In this document: positions 46,532 to 56,043 of the stretch, in pieces
Layout: each line of letters begins with the position of its first letter
How positions within the stretch are numbered: position 1 is the stretch's first letter
Source: Alphaproteobacteria bacterium
GTDB lineage: Bacteria; Pseudomonadota; Alphaproteobacteria; Sphingomonadales; Kordiimonadaceae
DNA length: 64,000 nucleotides
Direction: 5' to 3'
NCBI GenBank assembly: GCA_006226495.1
Contig: SBGU01000041.1
Coordinates: 1 to 64,000, forward strand
The notes under the pieces: generated by a model
Seen by the model: only the letters and a program-made list of their open reading frames with translations
The model's database searches: none
What the model was told of the DNA's origin: nothing
Made by a program: the position numbers and the translations under genes

Positions 46532-46814
46532 TTGTTCCCCCTGTCATGTCGCTGCGCCTGCATCCTTCGGGCAGGCACGGCCAAGACTACCACCCAGCAG
46601 ACAGCGGGGCGAGCCATAGCTTGTACCGGGACCGTGCCAAACCCGGAAAGTCTATGTTTTCCGCATGGAACCAATGGCTTGCCCAGCGCCTCCCAACTGG
46701 CGCCTCTGTCGCCTCATCAATGCAGATTCCTGATATCAAAATGCAATAATATTCGTTTGTTATTTGGTGTGGGCCATGACTTCATCGGCGCCGTCAAAAC
46801 GTGGGAGATCACAA
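46532..46814. other. Intergenic region before the small secreted protein gene
   Basis: About 280 bases. The part at 46725-46770 is AT-rich and should hold the promoter of the gene at 46815. No copy of the reb promoter is seen; CGTC occurs at 46793 but without TTCACA at the right distance. Confidence 0.4.
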
Positions 46815-47105
46815 ATGACTGCTACCAAATGGCTTGCCGCCACCGCGCTTGCCGCACTGAGCTGGGCCGCCGCCGCCGCTGGTGGCCTGACCGTCATCAA
46901 CAATGACGCCACCGCCTATGTTCTGGTTGTCGAAGACTCGCAGGAAAAAAGCTGGGAAGTCTCCGTTGAACCCGGCGCAACGGTTTCGGGCATCTGCACC
47001 GACTGTTATGTCGCGATCAAGGGCCAGGACGACTTTGAATATGCCGACGCCAACACGGTGCTGCATATCGTCGAAGGCAAACTGGTGATGGAAGGCCAGG
47101 AATAA
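46815..47105 (+). CDS. Small exported protein
   Basis: 96 residues with a signal peptide (MTATKWLAATALAALSWAAAAAGG) and a mature part of about 72 residues that is beta-rich, with a CTDC cysteine pair. The length and lack of family match leave function open. GGGAG seven bases before the ATG decides the start. A terminator follows. Confidence 0.7.
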   Translation: MTATKWLAATALAALSWAAAAAGGLTVINNDATAYVLVVEDSQEKSWEVSVEPGATVSGICTDCYVAIKGQDDFEYADANTVLHIVEGKLVMEGQE

Positions 47106-47121
47106 CCCTGGTTTGAAGGCA

Positions 47122-47159
47122 GGGCCGGTGCCCGTTCCCCGGGGCCGGCCCGCTTTTTT
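47122..47159 (+). terminator. Terminator of the small exported protein gene
   Basis: A 7-bp GGGCCGG/CCGGCCC stem with a 16-base loop is followed by GCTTTTTTA. Confidence 0.7.
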
Positions 47160-47856
47160 ACCGGAAGGCGGGGCCGTGCAGCCAGGCCACCAGTGAATAG
47201 CGCACGCCGCTTTGCACCGGGCTCACCCGGTGCGGCATGAAGCTGGGGAAGGCAATGCCCGCGCCCTGCAGGGCGGGCTGGATGGCGGGTGTGCCGTCGC
47301 CATTCACGTCCAGAGTGCCGCCGGTATAGGCCATCGGGTCGCTCAGTTGCACGATCAGGGTCAGCTTGCGGCTGCGCGCCGTGCCATGGCCGCCAATATC
47401 CACATGCCAGTCGTAGAAATCGCCGTCTGTGGCGGCATCTGTCGGCGCGTCATAACGCAGCAGATGATAGCCTTCCTCGAACCCGTCAATATCGAACCGG
47501 AAGGCATTCCGGCACACGGCGGCGGCAAAACCGGCAAGCCGGGCGCTCAGCCAGGGGGCATCGGCATCATCGATCCACAGGCCGGACGACGAGCGGATAC
47601 CGGCTTCGGCCATACCGCCCGTAAGCCGGCTGCGTGCCGGACCGCGTTCTTCAAACAGGGCAATAAGCGCCTGGCAGTCCGCCGCTGAAAACAATGCCGG
47701 CATGATGAAGGGCGACAGGGCAAGAACAGGTTCGACCGGCGCCGCAAAAGCCGGGGCCGGGTCCTGAACAAGGGCCAGATCGGGTATTGGATCGGAAAAC
47801 TGTGCCGTCGCTACCGGGTCGGTGGCCGCCATATCTGGCGACAAGCCGGTCATCAA
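47158..47856 (-). CDS. Prolyl-4-hydroxylase-like 2OG-Fe(II) oxygenase
   Basis: 232 residues. The C-terminal half has the iron site His-x-Asp in YDWHVDIG, the distal His in MPHRVSPV and a following Arg (SGVRYSLVAW), as in PKHD-type hydroxylases. About 50 N-terminal residues are Pro/Ala-rich. Substrate unknown. It overlaps the preceding 68-codon gene by four bases (ATGA), so they are co-translated. Confidence 0.82.
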   Translation of the reverse strand: MMTGLSPDMAATDPVATAQFSDPIPDLALVQDPAPAFAAPVEPVLALSPFIMPALFSAADCQALIALFEERGPARSRLTGGMAEAGIRSSSGLWIDDADAPWLSARLAGFAAAVCRNAFRFDIDGFEEGYHLLRYDAPTDAATDGDFYDWHVDIGGHGTARSRKLTLIVQLSDPMAYTGGTLDVNGDGTPAIQPALQGAGIAFPSFMPHRVSPVQSGVRYSLVAWLHGPAFR

Positions 47857-48059
47857 AGCTGACCGAGCTCCAGGTCGAATTCGTCACACAGTTCAAGCAC
47901 GTCGGCAACCGACACGCCAAATTCGCGGGCGATCTGTTCCGGGCTCAGGCCGCTGTTGAGCGCGGCGCCCAGCACCACCTCGTTCACCGGCCAGCGCGGC
48001 TGGAACAGGTGTTCAGTATCAATACTCAGAACGGCAGGTTGCTGCGCAAAGCTACCCAT
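47853..48059 (-). CDS. Small helix-turn-helix-like protein
   Basis: 68 residues. The segment GLSPEQIAREFGVSVADVLELCDEF has the geometry of a helix-turn-helix. The N-terminal part is probably flexible. Start at the ATG with GGAG nine bases upstream. Since it is coupled to the oxygenase gene it may be its substrate or partner rather than a regulator; this is open. Confidence 0.6.
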   Translation of the reverse strand: MGSFAQQPAVLSIDTEHLFQPRWPVNEVVLGAALNSGLSPEQIAREFGVSVADVLELCDEFDLELGQL

Positions 48060-48334
48060 GGTCATGGTCTCCAAAAGGTCGCAAGGGCGACCGGGTGCAC
48101 TGTAATGCGCTTGTGCCTTGTATTTGGAAAGCGAAGAAAAACGATATTTTATATTCGAAACACAGATAGATTACAGCCCGATGCAAATTCCGGAACCACC
48201 ACAGGCGCTTGCCCTGCCCGCCGCGGTGCGGGCGACCGTGCGGACCGGGGCACGGGCGACAGCGTTAGGGCTTGCACTCCGGCATTTTTATGCTAGAAAA
48301 CCGCCAGCGGCGCGCATGCGCCCGTCCAGCCAGT

Positions 48335-48410
48335 GCCGGCATAGCTCAGTTGGTAGAGCAGTTGATTTGTAATCATCAGGCCGCGGGTTCGATTCCTGCT
48401 GCCGGCACCA
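48335..48410 (+). tRNA. tRNA-Thr (anticodon UGU)
   Basis: A 76-base cloverleaf: acceptor GCCGGCA/TGCCGGC, D arm GCTC-AGTTGGTA-GAGC, anticodon loop TTTGTAA (TGT), T arm GCGGG-TTCGATT-CCTGC and an encoded CCA end. The anticodon stem GTTGA/TCATC has one T-T pair, which is usual in this alphaproteobacterial tRNA. Confidence 0.96.
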
Positions 48411-48783
48411 TTTTTCCCCTGATGAAGATATATTTCGATTCGTTTTTTGGGCCGCACCTTATGGTGTTGCCTGAACACCGGACCATAAGCCCTGACAATC
48501 GTTGAAACAAATGCATCAGGCACCATCAGGGCCAACGTGTGTACGCGCCTGGGCAGCTATAATTCGGTCGCGCAAAGGCCAGTGCTCGCACTCGTATGGC
48601 TACCCCCATCCCCTTTCCAGCGCACAAGATAGTTTCACCTGCAACCACGCGCTGGCAACTTTATTCCGCGTTCGTGCTTTATTCGCCACAAGCCCGGGAT
48701 TCCGCTAAAAATTGAAGCAAATTTTAACGGTTTGACCTTAACAGTGACACCGGGCGCGCGTACATGCACGCCCAGTGTTCGGT
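48411..48783. other. Intergenic region after tRNA-Thr
   Basis: About 370 bases without a supported gene. The last 80 bases (TTAACGGTTTGACCTTAACAG and flanks) are AT-rich and may hold the promoter of the PAS gene. No repeats, attachment site or integrase remnant is seen beside the tRNA. Confidence 0.5.
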
Positions 48784-49350
48784 ATGATTGACCGATTGGT
48801 CAGGTTCAGGTTGGATATTATTGTGTTACCAGGTGCGCGTATCATCAGCGACCTGCTTGGCCTTCACAGCGCTGATGTTGCGCCGGCCCTGCAGGTAAGT
48901 TATCCCCCCTTCGACCCGCAAGCCGTCAGAGAACCGCTCCTCAAGGAGCTGCTCTCCTTCTGGCTCGCGCGCAGGGACAATCGTGGTGCGTTGCCGGCCC
49001 GGGCCGATATCCGCCCGGCTGCCATCAAGAACCTGTTGCCCTGCATCGCCATCGCCGACGTGATCGATGCCGGCCGCGATTTCCAGTTCCGGCTGTTCGG
49101 CACCCGTATCGTGGATGATGCCGGCATCGACCTGACCGGCAAAAGCTGGGACGATGCCCCTGAGGCCGAAGACGTGATCGCGCGGTCGCGCCATCTGGTG
49201 AAAACAGGCGAACCTTATTTCGTGAGCGAAATCAAGGCCCTGTGGTCGCCCCGCAGCTACAAGTCCTACCAGTCACTGGCCCTGCCGCTGGCGAAGGACG
49301 GCAAAAATGTCGACATGATCCTGTATGGCGTGGTGTTCGGCTGCGCCTGA
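48784..49350 (+). CDS. PAS-domain protein (PAS_5 type)
   Basis: 188 residues. FDPQAVREPLLKELLSFWLARRDN, LPARADIRPAAIKNLLPCIAI and DFQFRLFGTRIVDDAGIDLTGKSW follow the PAS_5 pattern common in alphaproteobacteria, where proteins of this length have no output domain. Ligand and role are unknown. A GTG nine bases upstream could also start it; neither has a clear ribosome site. Confidence 0.8.
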   Translation: MIDRLVRFRLDIIVLPGARIISDLLGLHSADVAPALQVSYPPFDPQAVREPLLKELLSFWLARRDNRGALPARADIRPAAIKNLLPCIAIADVIDAGRDFQFRLFGTRIVDDAGIDLTGKSWDDAPEAEDVIARSRHLVKTGEPYFVSEIKALWSPRSYKSYQSLALPLAKDGKNVDMILYGVVFGCA

Positions 49351-49372
49351 GCGCAGCCCCCAAAACTTTAGC

Positions 49373-52003
49373 CTAGTCCGCCAGGTTGGGCCGGAGCCAA
49401 CGTTCCGCCTGTTCAAGGCTGACACCCCGGCGCTCGGCATAGTCCTCAAGCTGGTCGCGACCGATCTTGCCGACACCAAAATAATGCGCTTCCGGATGGC
49501 TGAAATAGAAGCCTGACACCGCCGCCGTCGGCACCATGGCAAAGCTGTCGGTGAGGATGATGCCCGCGCGTTCCGTGGCATCCAACAGCCGGAACAGGTC
49601 GGCCTTGGCCGAATGGTCCGGGCATGCGGGATAACCCGGTGCAGGCCGGATGCCGGCATAACGTTCCTTGATCAGCTCCTCGTTCGACAGCCTCTCGTCG
49701 GGTGCATAGGCCCAGAATTCGGTGCGCACCCGTTCGTGCAGCCGTTCGGCGAAGGCTTCGGCCAGCCGGTCGGCCAGTGCCTTCAGGAGAATGTCGTTAT
49801 AGTCGTCGCCTGCGGCCTTGAAGCGGGCCAGGTGTTCTTCGATGCCGTGGCCTGCGGTGACGGCAAAACCACCCAGCCAGTCGGGCTTTTCACCCGCAGG
49901 GGCCATGAAGTCGGACAGGCAGTCGTTGGCCCTGCCCTCGCGCTTTTCGACCTGCTGGCGGAGAAACGGGAAACGCGCGATCACATCCGAGCGGTTGTCG
50001 CCGTCATAGAGCACGACATCGTCGCCGTCCGCGTTCGCGGGCCAGAAGCCGAGCACACCGCGTGCGGTGAGCCATTTTTCATCGACAATCTGTTTCAGCA
50101 TGGCCTGCGCATCGGCAAACAGGCTGCGCGCACTTTCGCCCACCACCGCGTCCTCAAGGATGGCCGGGTAATTGCCCGCCAGTTCCCAGGTGCGGAAGAA
50201 AGGGGTCCAGTCGATACGGTCGACCAGCTCGTCCAGCGGATAGTCCTCGAACACCTTCGCCCCCGTGAAGGCGGGCCGCACCGGCGTGTGCGAGGCATAG
50301 TCCATGTCGGGCCTGTTCGCGCGCGCATCCGCAAGGCTGACCAGGCGGTTGGCCTTCGGGTTCGCGAGGCGCTTGCGGAGGATATCGGCATATTCCTCCT
50401 TGGTGGTCTTGATGAATTTCTCGCGCAGTTCGGTCGAGACCAGCGTGCTGGCCACACCCACCGCGCGGGAGGCATCGAGCACATGGGTCACGGGGCCCGA
50501 ATATTCCGGCGCGATCTTGACCGCCGTATGCACACGGCTGGTGGTCGCCCCGCCGATCAGGAGCGGGGTTTCAAGGCCCAGGCGTTCCATTTCGGCGGCG
50601 ACCGTAACCATTTCGTCCAAAGACGGGGTAATAAGGCCCGACAGGCCGATCATGTCGGCTTCATGGTCGTTGGCGGCCTTCAGGATATCGGCCCAGGGCA
50701 CCATCACACCCAGGTCTATAACCTCGAAATTGTTGCACTGGAGCACGACCCCCACGATGTTCTTGCCGATATCGTGTACATCGCCCTTCACGGTCGCCAT
50801 GACAATCTTGCCCTTGGCCCTGGCGCCTTCTTCCTTTTCGGCTTCGATATAGGGTTGCAGGTAGGCCACGGCCTGTTTCATCACACGCGCGGATTTCACC
50901 ACCTGCGGCAGGAACATTTCGCCGGCGCCGAACAGGTCGCCCACCACATTCATGCCGTCCATCAAGGGGCCTTCGATCACCTGGATCGGGCGGTCGAACA
51001 GGTGCCGCGCTTCTTCGGTGTCAGCTTCGATATAATCATTGATGCCCTTGACGAGCGCATGTTCGATACGCTTCGCGACTGGCAGTTCGCGCCAGCCCAG
51101 GTCCTCCTTGCGCACCTGCCCGGCCTGGCCCTTGTAGCGGTCGGCGATCTCGAGCAGGCGGTCGGTCGCGTCCGGACGCCGGTTCAGGATCACATCCTCG
51201 ACCCGTTCGCGCAGGTCGGGTTCGATGTCGGAATAGACCGCCAGTTGGCCCGCGTTCACGATACCCATGTCCATGCCGGCGCGGATGGCATGATACAGGA
51301 ACACGCTGTGCATGGCCTCGCGCACCCGGTCGTTGCCGCGGAAGCTGAAGCTGATGTTCGACACCCCGCCCGACACTTTGGCATACGGCAGGTGGGTCTT
51401 GATCAGGCGCGTGGCCTCGATGAAATCGACACCATAATTGTCATGTTCCTCAATGCCCGTGGCGACCGCGAAGATGTTGGGGTCGAAGATAATGTCTTCG
51501 GGCGGGAAACCGACCTCGTTCACCAGGATATCGTAGCTTTTGGCGCAGATATCATATTTGCGCTGCACCGTGTCGGCCTGGCCCTTTTCGTCGAACGCCA
51601 TCACCACCACGGCGGCGCCATACCGCAGGATGCGCCGCGCGGCGGCCTTGAAGGGTTCAACCCCCTCCTTCATGCTGATGGAATTGACCACCGCCTTGCC
51701 CTGCACACATTTGAGGCCGGTCTCGATGACTTCCCATTTGGAACTGTCGATCATCACCGGCACGCGCGAAATGTCGGGTTCCGCCGCGATCAGCTTCAGG
51801 AATTTATCCATGGCTTCCACCGCGTCCAGCATCGCATCGTCCATATTGATGTCGATGATCTGGGCGCCGCCTTCCACCTGATGGCGGGCGATGGCGACGG
51901 CTTCATCATACTTGTCCTCGAAGATCAGCTTCTTGAACTTGGCGGAGCCGGCGACGTTGGTGCGTTCGCCGACGTTGATGAACTGGGCGGTGGGTTTACT
52001 CAT
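49373..52003 (-). CDS. metH: Methionine synthase, pterin/B12/activation domains
   Basis: An 876-residue protein holding the C-terminal three modules of MetH: pterin-binding ([12 protein letters not shown] at the N-terminus), cobalamin-binding ([16 protein letters not shown], Asp-x-His-x-x-Gly) and the AdoMet activation domain ([18 protein letters not shown] and [13 protein letters not shown]). It moves a methyl group from methyltetrahydrofolate to homocysteine bound by its partner. The homocysteine module is a separate gene five bases upstream. The two add up to E. coli MetH length. Confidence 0.95.
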   Translation of the reverse strand: MSKPTAQFINVGERTNVAGSAKFKKLIFEDKYDEAVAIARHQVEGGAQIIDINMDDAMLDAVEAMDKFLKLIAAEPDISRVPVMIDSSKWEVIETGLKCVQGKAVVNSISMKEGVEPFKAAARRILRYGAAVVVMAFDEKGQADTVQRKYDICAKSYDILVNEVGFPPEDIIFDPNIFAVATGIEEHDNYGVDFIEATRLIKTHLPYAKVSGGVSNISFSFRGNDRVREAMHSVFLYHAIRAGMDMGIVNAGQLAVYSDIEPDLRERVEDVILNRRPDATDRLLEIADRYKGQAGQVRKEDLGWRELPVAKRIEHALVKGINDYIEADTEEARHLFDRPIQVIEGPLMDGMNVVGDLFGAGEMFLPQVVKSARVMKQAVAYLQPYIEAEKEEGARAKGKIVMATVKGDVHDIGKNIVGVVLQCNNFEVIDLGVMVPWADILKAANDHEADMIGLSGLITPSLDEMVTVAAEMERLGLETPLLIGGATTSRVHTAVKIAPEYSGPVTHVLDASRAVGVASTLVSTELREKFIKTTKEEYADILRKRLANPKANRLVSLADARANRPDMDYASHTPVRPAFTGAKVFEDYPLDELVDRIDWTPFFRTWELAGNYPAILEDAVVGESARSLFADAQAMLKQIVDEKWLTARGVLGFWPANADGDDVVLYDGDNRSDVIARFPFLRQQVEKREGRANDCLSDFMAPAGEKPDWLGGFAVTAGHGIEEHLARFKAAGDDYNDILLKALADRLAEAFAERLHERVRTEFWAYAPDERLSNEELIKERYAGIRPAPGYPACPDHSAKADLFRLLDATERAGIILTDSFAMVPTAAVSGFYFSHPEAHYFGVGKIGRDQLEDYAERRGVSLEQAERWLRPNLAD

Positions 52004-52008
52004 GTCTC

Positions 52009-53079
52009 TTACTCTGCAGCCGCATTGATGATGGTGATGGGGTCGATGCCAGACAGGCGCATGGCCGGGGTCCGGGCCTTGACCTTGCGGGGCGCAATGC
52101 CTTCAACCGCGCGGGCAATGGCGCCGATATGTTCGGGCGTGGTGCCGCAACAGCCACCAACGATGTTCAACAGCCCCTCTTCCGCCCATTTTTTCAGGTG
52201 CCCGGCGGTGATTTCCGGCGTTTCGTCATATTCACCCATTTCGTTCGGCAGGCCGGCGTTCGGATAGATGGCGATGCGGGTATCGGCCGCTGCGGCCAGC
52301 GCAATCGCGTGCGGGCGCAAATGGTCGGCCCCGAAGGCGCAATTCAGGCCCACAGTGAAGGGCTTGGCATGGCGGACCGAATACCAGAAGGCTTCGACCG
52401 TCTGGCCGCTGAGATTGCGGCCCGACATGTCGGTAACCGTGCAGGACAGCATGATCGGCAGGCGCACGCCCAGTTTCTCGAACGCTTCCTCAGTCGCAAA
52501 AATCGCGGCCTTGGCGTTCAGGGTGTCGAACACGGTTTCGATGAGGATGATATCCACGCCACCCTCGATCAGGCCTTCGACCTGTTCCTGGTAGGCTTCA
52601 ACTACCTGGTCGAACGTCACTTCGCGGAAACCCGGGTTGTTCACATCCGGCGAGATCGACAGCGTCTTGTTGGTGGGACCGATGGAGCCGGCGACAAAAC
52701 GCGGTTTGTCCGGCGTCTTTGCGGTCCATTCATCGGCCACCCGGCGGGCCAGGCGCGCGCCTTCGACATTGATCTCGCGCGCCAGCGGCTGCATGTCATA
52801 ATCCGCCAGCGAGATTTGCGTGCCGTTGAAGGTGTTGGTCTCGATAATGTCAGCCCCGGCCTCAAGGAACGCCGAATGGATATCGGCAATCACATCCGGG
52901 CGGGTCAGGACCAGAAGGTCGTTGTTGCCCTTGAGGTCCGATGGCCAGTCCCTGAAACGTTCGCCTCGGAAGTCGGCTTCCGTCAGCTTGCGTTTCTGGA
53001 TCATGGTGCCCATGGCGCCGTCCATCACCAGGATGCGCTTTTCAGCCAGTTCAAGCAGTTGTTTCGAACGGTCGGTCAT
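52009..53079 (-). CDS. metH: Methionine synthase, homocysteine-binding subunit
   Basis: A 356-residue homocysteine S-methyltransferase module. The zinc ligands lie in GLNCAFGAD and [10 protein letters not shown]. It corresponds to the first domain of MetH and must work with the neighbouring B12-binding subunit. The split arrangement is frequent in alphaproteobacteria. It follows metF by three bases. Confidence 0.94.
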   Translation of the reverse strand: MTDRSKQLLELAEKRILVMDGAMGTMIQKRKLTEADFRGERFRDWPSDLKGNNDLLVLTRPDVIADIHSAFLEAGADIIETNTFNGTQISLADYDMQPLAREINVEGARLARRVADEWTAKTPDKPRFVAGSIGPTNKTLSISPDVNNPGFREVTFDQVVEAYQEQVEGLIEGGVDIILIETVFDTLNAKAAIFATEEAFEKLGVRLPIMLSCTVTDMSGRNLSGQTVEAFWYSVRHAKPFTVGLNCAFGADHLRPHAIALAAAADTRIAIYPNAGLPNEMGEYDETPEITAGHLKKWAEEGLLNIVGGCCGTTPEHIGAIARAVEGIAPRKVKARTPAMRLSGIDPITIINAAAE

Positions 53080-53082
53080 GGT

Positions 53083-54015
53083 TCAGGCCTCCTTCGCGAT
53101 CGGCTGCGCCGGCGCCCGGTGCCCCAGCATGTGGCAGATGGCAAAGGTCAGCTCGGCCCGGTTCAGGGTATAGAAATGGAAATCGCGCACACCGCCGGCA
53201 TAAAGCTGGCGGCACATTTCGCTGGCGACCGATGCCGCCACCAGCATGCGGGTCTGCGGCCTGTCGTCCAGCCCTTCGAACATCTCGCCCATCCATTGGG
53301 GCACTGCGGCACCACAGGTGGCCGCGAAGGATTTGAGCGTAGTGAAATTGGTCACCGGCAGGATGCCGGGCACGATCGGCACATCGATGCCGTAGGACTG
53401 CGCATGATCGAGGAAACGGAAATAGGTGTCGGGGTCGAAGAAAAACTGGGTGATGGCCCGATTGGCACCCGCGTCGATCTTGCGCTTCAGGTTGTCGAGG
53501 TCCGCCGCCAGCGTGCCACTGTCCGGGTGCAGTTCCGGGTATGCCGCGACAGAGATATCGAAATCGGCAATGCCACGCACGCCGGCCACCAGGTCTGCGG
53601 CATTCTTGTACCCTTCTGGGTGCGGGCTATAGCCGCCCGCGCCTTCCGGCGCATCGCCCCGAAGCGCCACCAGATGGCGCACGCCGGCGGCATGATAGTC
53701 GCGCACCACTGCGTTCACCTCGTCCTTCGAGGCCCCGACACAGGTCAGGTGCGCCGCCGGGCGCAGGCTGGTTTCGTCGAGAATACGTTTCACAGTCTTA
53801 TGGGTGCGTTCGCGCGTCGACCCGCCGGCACCATAGGTGACCGACACGAAGCTCGGGTTCAGTTCCTCAAGCGTCTTGATCGACGCCCACAGGGTTTCTT
53901 CCATCTTCGGGGTCTTGGGCGGAAAAAATTCGAACGACACATTGACGTCCTTCACCGGCTCGGCGAACAGCGAACCGCTGCTGCGGCGACCGATGGTATC
54001 CACAAGACGAACCAT
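53083..54015 (-). CDS. metF: 5,10-Methylenetetrahydrofolate reductase
   Basis: A 310-residue flavoprotein. FEFFPPKTPKMEETLW, FVSVTYGAGGS, HLTCVGASKDEV and LRGDAPEG are the family motifs. It provides the methyltetrahydrofolate used by MetH next door. It lies between the ArsR-methyltransferase gene and metH, with gaps of 5 and 3 bases. Confidence 0.95.
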   Translation of the reverse strand: MVRLVDTIGRRSSGSLFAEPVKDVNVSFEFFPPKTPKMEETLWASIKTLEELNPSFVSVTYGAGGSTRERTHKTVKRILDETSLRPAAHLTCVGASKDEVNAVVRDYHAAGVRHLVALRGDAPEGAGGYSPHPEGYKNAADLVAGVRGIADFDISVAAYPELHPDSGTLAADLDNLKRKIDAGANRAITQFFFDPDTYFRFLDHAQSYGIDVPIVPGILPVTNFTTLKSFAATCGAAVPQWMGEMFEGLDDRPQTRMLVAASVASEMCRQLYAGGVRDFHFYTLNRAELTFAICHMLGHRAPAQPIAKEA

Positions 54016-54020
54016 GATGT

Positions 54021-54962
54021 TTACTCCTTCACGGTGGCGGGCTTTTCGAACCGCCAGATGGTAACCCCGAGCTTGCCGCCGTCCAGATGCCGGATCGTGG
54101 CGTCATCAAGCCCTGCATTCTTGCCCCATTGGGCCACTTCTTCATCGGCGAAGCCCAGGCGGCGGTGCGCCTGTTCCTCGCGCAGGAATTCTTCGCCGTG
54201 CGGCGCAAAATCGGCAATCAGCAACTGGCCTGCGGGTGCCAGCACACGGGCGGCCTCGCGGATCGCGGCTGCGGGCTCGTCCGCGAAATGCAGCACCTGA
54301 TGAAACAGCACCAGGTCCTGGCTGCCGCCCGGCAGGCCCAGGTTATACATGTCGCCCTGGCGTACCTGGCAGTTCTGCAGGTCAGCCGCCGCAAGATTGC
54401 CGCGCGCCACCGACAGCATCTCGCGCGAGACATCGATGCCCAGCGCCTGTTCGGACAGCGGAGCGAACACCTCAAGCATGCGGCCCGTGCCGGTGCCGAT
54501 GTCCAGCATGCGGCCAATCGGCTTGCCGCCCTGCAGGTCCAGAAGCGCCGCTTCCACCTGCGCCTCTGCCACATAAAGCGAGCGGATCTTGTCCCACTCC
54601 GCCGCGTTCGCACGAAAATAACGCTCTGCCTTCTGCACCCGTTCGGCCCGGATATCGGCCAAAACGGCCAGATCAGCCTGAAAATCGGAATCATCCTCGG
54701 GAATAAGGGGCAGCAATGCGTCATTGACCGCGAGACCAAGGCCCGCGTCCGCGAGGCGGTAAAATACCACCGTGCCTTCCTGGAACCGGTCCAGAAGCCC
54801 GGCTTCGCCCATCAGCTTCAGGTGCCGCGACACACGCGGCTGGCTCTGGTCCAGGATGCGCACAAGGTCGCCAACTGTCAGCTCGCCCTTGGCCAGAAGC
54901 GCCAAGATGCGGAGCCGGGTCGTTTCGCTTGCAGCCCTGAGCGCGGCCAACAATTGTTCCAT
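54021..54962 (-). CDS. ArsR regulator fused to SAM-dependent methyltransferase (SahR-like)
   Basis: A 313-residue fusion. Residues 1-85 are an ArsR winged helix (ASETTRLRILALLAKGELTVGDLVRILDQSQPRVSRHL shortened), residues 140-310 a class I methyltransferase with the SAM motif LDIGTGTGRMLE. Such fusions in alphaproteobacteria are known as SahR-type regulators of methionine genes, sensing S-adenosylhomocysteine. The inner ATG with GAAGG five bases upstream is chosen; an ATG nine codons earlier is possible. It heads the metF-metH operon. Confidence 0.85.
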   Translation of the reverse strand: MEQLLAALRAASETTRLRILALLAKGELTVGDLVRILDQSQPRVSRHLKLMGEAGLLDRFQEGTVVFYRLADAGLGLAVNDALLPLIPEDDSDFQADLAVLADIRAERVQKAERYFRANAAEWDKIRSLYVAEAQVEAALLDLQGGKPIGRMLDIGTGTGRMLEVFAPLSEQALGIDVSREMLSVARGNLAAADLQNCQVRQGDMYNLGLPGGSQDLVLFHQVLHFADEPAAAIREAARVLAPAGQLLIADFAPHGEEFLREEQAHRRLGFADEEVAQWGKNAGLDDATIRHLDGGKLGVTIWRFEKPATVKE

Positions 54963-54990
54963 GGATGCCTTCTCTCTTGAGGTGTCCATG

Positions 54991-55012
54991 AATATAAAGA
55001 TTTCTTTATGTT
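54991..55012. promoter_or_regulatory. Palindromic operator of the methionine operon
   Basis: ATAAAGATTTCTTTAT forms a 7-bp inverted repeat around TT, about 35 bases before the ArsR-methyltransferase start. Sites of this length and symmetry suit ArsR dimers. Autoregulation in response to S-adenosylhomocysteine is the inferred role. Confidence 0.65.
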
Positions 55013-55194
55013 TGTAAAGCGAGGATTTTCTAACCGTCCCGCATGGCTTTTCTTATCATGAATGCCGCCATATGGACAAAATATTGCTGTTTTTTGCTGC
55101 TGCTATCTTGCGCTTGGGCGCACTCAGCCCCAAATTCATCAAACGTTTGCCAAAAATAGATTGATACGGCGCCCAAGCGCCGACAGAGGATAGT

Positions 55195-55977
55195 ATGTTC
55201 AAGGGAACTCATTTCAAGGCGCCGCTTGGCGCGGGGCTGATGCTGCTGACCGCAGCCTGTGCCTCCACGTCCGGTACCAAAATGGGCGAGATAAACGATC
55301 CGCTCGAGGGTATGAACCGGGCCACTTTCGAATTCAACCGCGTGGTCGACCGCGCGCTGATCCGGCCAATTTCCGCCACCTATATCGCCGTCGTGCCCGA
55401 GGCACCGCGCCAGGGTGTCAGCAATATCATGCGCAACCTGCGCGAACCCTGGGTGTTTGTGAACGACATCCTGCAGTTCAAGTTCAAGCGCGCCGGTGAA
55501 ACCCTTGGCCGTTTCATCGTCAACAGCACGGTTGGCCTCGCAGGCCTGTTCAAGGCATCGGACAAGATGGGCATCCCCTACCATCGGGAAGACTTCGGCC
55601 AGACCCTGGCGGTGTGGGGCGTTGGCGACGGCCCCTATCTGGTGCTGCCGTTCATCGGCCCGTCCACGGGGCGTGACGCTGTCGGCTTCGCGGGTGATGT
55701 GTTTGGCGATCCGGTGACCATCGGCATCGACCAGATGGACGAAAAAGGCGCCAACCTGACCCGCACCAGCATTGAGGTGCTGGATGCCCGCGCCCGCGCC
55801 CATGCGCTGATCGACCAGCTCTACAAGGAAGACGACCCCTATGTGGTCGCGCGTTCGGTTTATTACCAGAACCGGCGTTTCGAGATTTACGACGGCAACC
55901 CGCCATCGGTGGACGACGACCTGTTTGACGAACTGGAGGCAAACGAAGACGCCCCCGATGAAGACGGCGGCAACTGA
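55195..55977 (+). CDS. mlaA: MlaA-family outer-membrane lipoprotein
   Basis: A 260-residue lipoprotein: signal peptide with lipobox LTAAC, then the MlaA/VacJ motifs DPLEGMNRATFEFNRVVDRALIRP, REPWVFVNDILQFK, GVGDGPYLVLPFIGPSTGRDA. MlaA removes mislocalised phospholipids from the outer leaflet together with the MlaC/FEDB system, which is not in this window. The C-terminus ends in an acidic stretch. A strong terminator follows. Confidence 0.92.
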   Translation: MFKGTHFKAPLGAGLMLLTAACASTSGTKMGEINDPLEGMNRATFEFNRVVDRALIRPISATYIAVVPEAPRQGVSNIMRNLREPWVFVNDILQFKFKRAGETLGRFIVNSTVGLAGLFKASDKMGIPYHREDFGQTLAVWGVGDGPYLVLPFIGPSTGRDAVGFAGDVFGDPVTIGIDQMDEKGANLTRTSIEVLDARARAHALIDQLYKEDDPYVVARSVYYQNRRFEIYDGNPPSVDDDLFDELEANEDAPDEDGGN

Positions 55978-55997
55978 CCGTACCCACAGGACAATAA

Positions 55998-56031
55998 AAA
56001 AGGGCCGGAATTTCCGGCCCTTTTCTTTTGC
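55998..56031. terminator. Bidirectional terminator
   Basis: A 13-bp stem (AAAAGGGCCGGAA and complement, one-base loop) followed by CTTTT separates mlaA and the convergent ettA gene. Confidence 0.9.
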
Positions 56032-56043
56032 GGCACGCTGCCC

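Noticed and set aside
48293-48535. Minus-strand small frame over the tRNA region
   Set aside because: The peptide is a translation of the tRNA complement, a common false gene.
48335-48783. Integration site of a mobile element at tRNA-Thr
   Set aside because: No repeat of the tRNA 3' end, integrase or transposase is seen within the window.
54990-55194. SAM riboswitch before the methionine operon
   Set aside because: The space before the operon is short and shows only the palindrome; no conserved SAM riboswitch core was found by eye.
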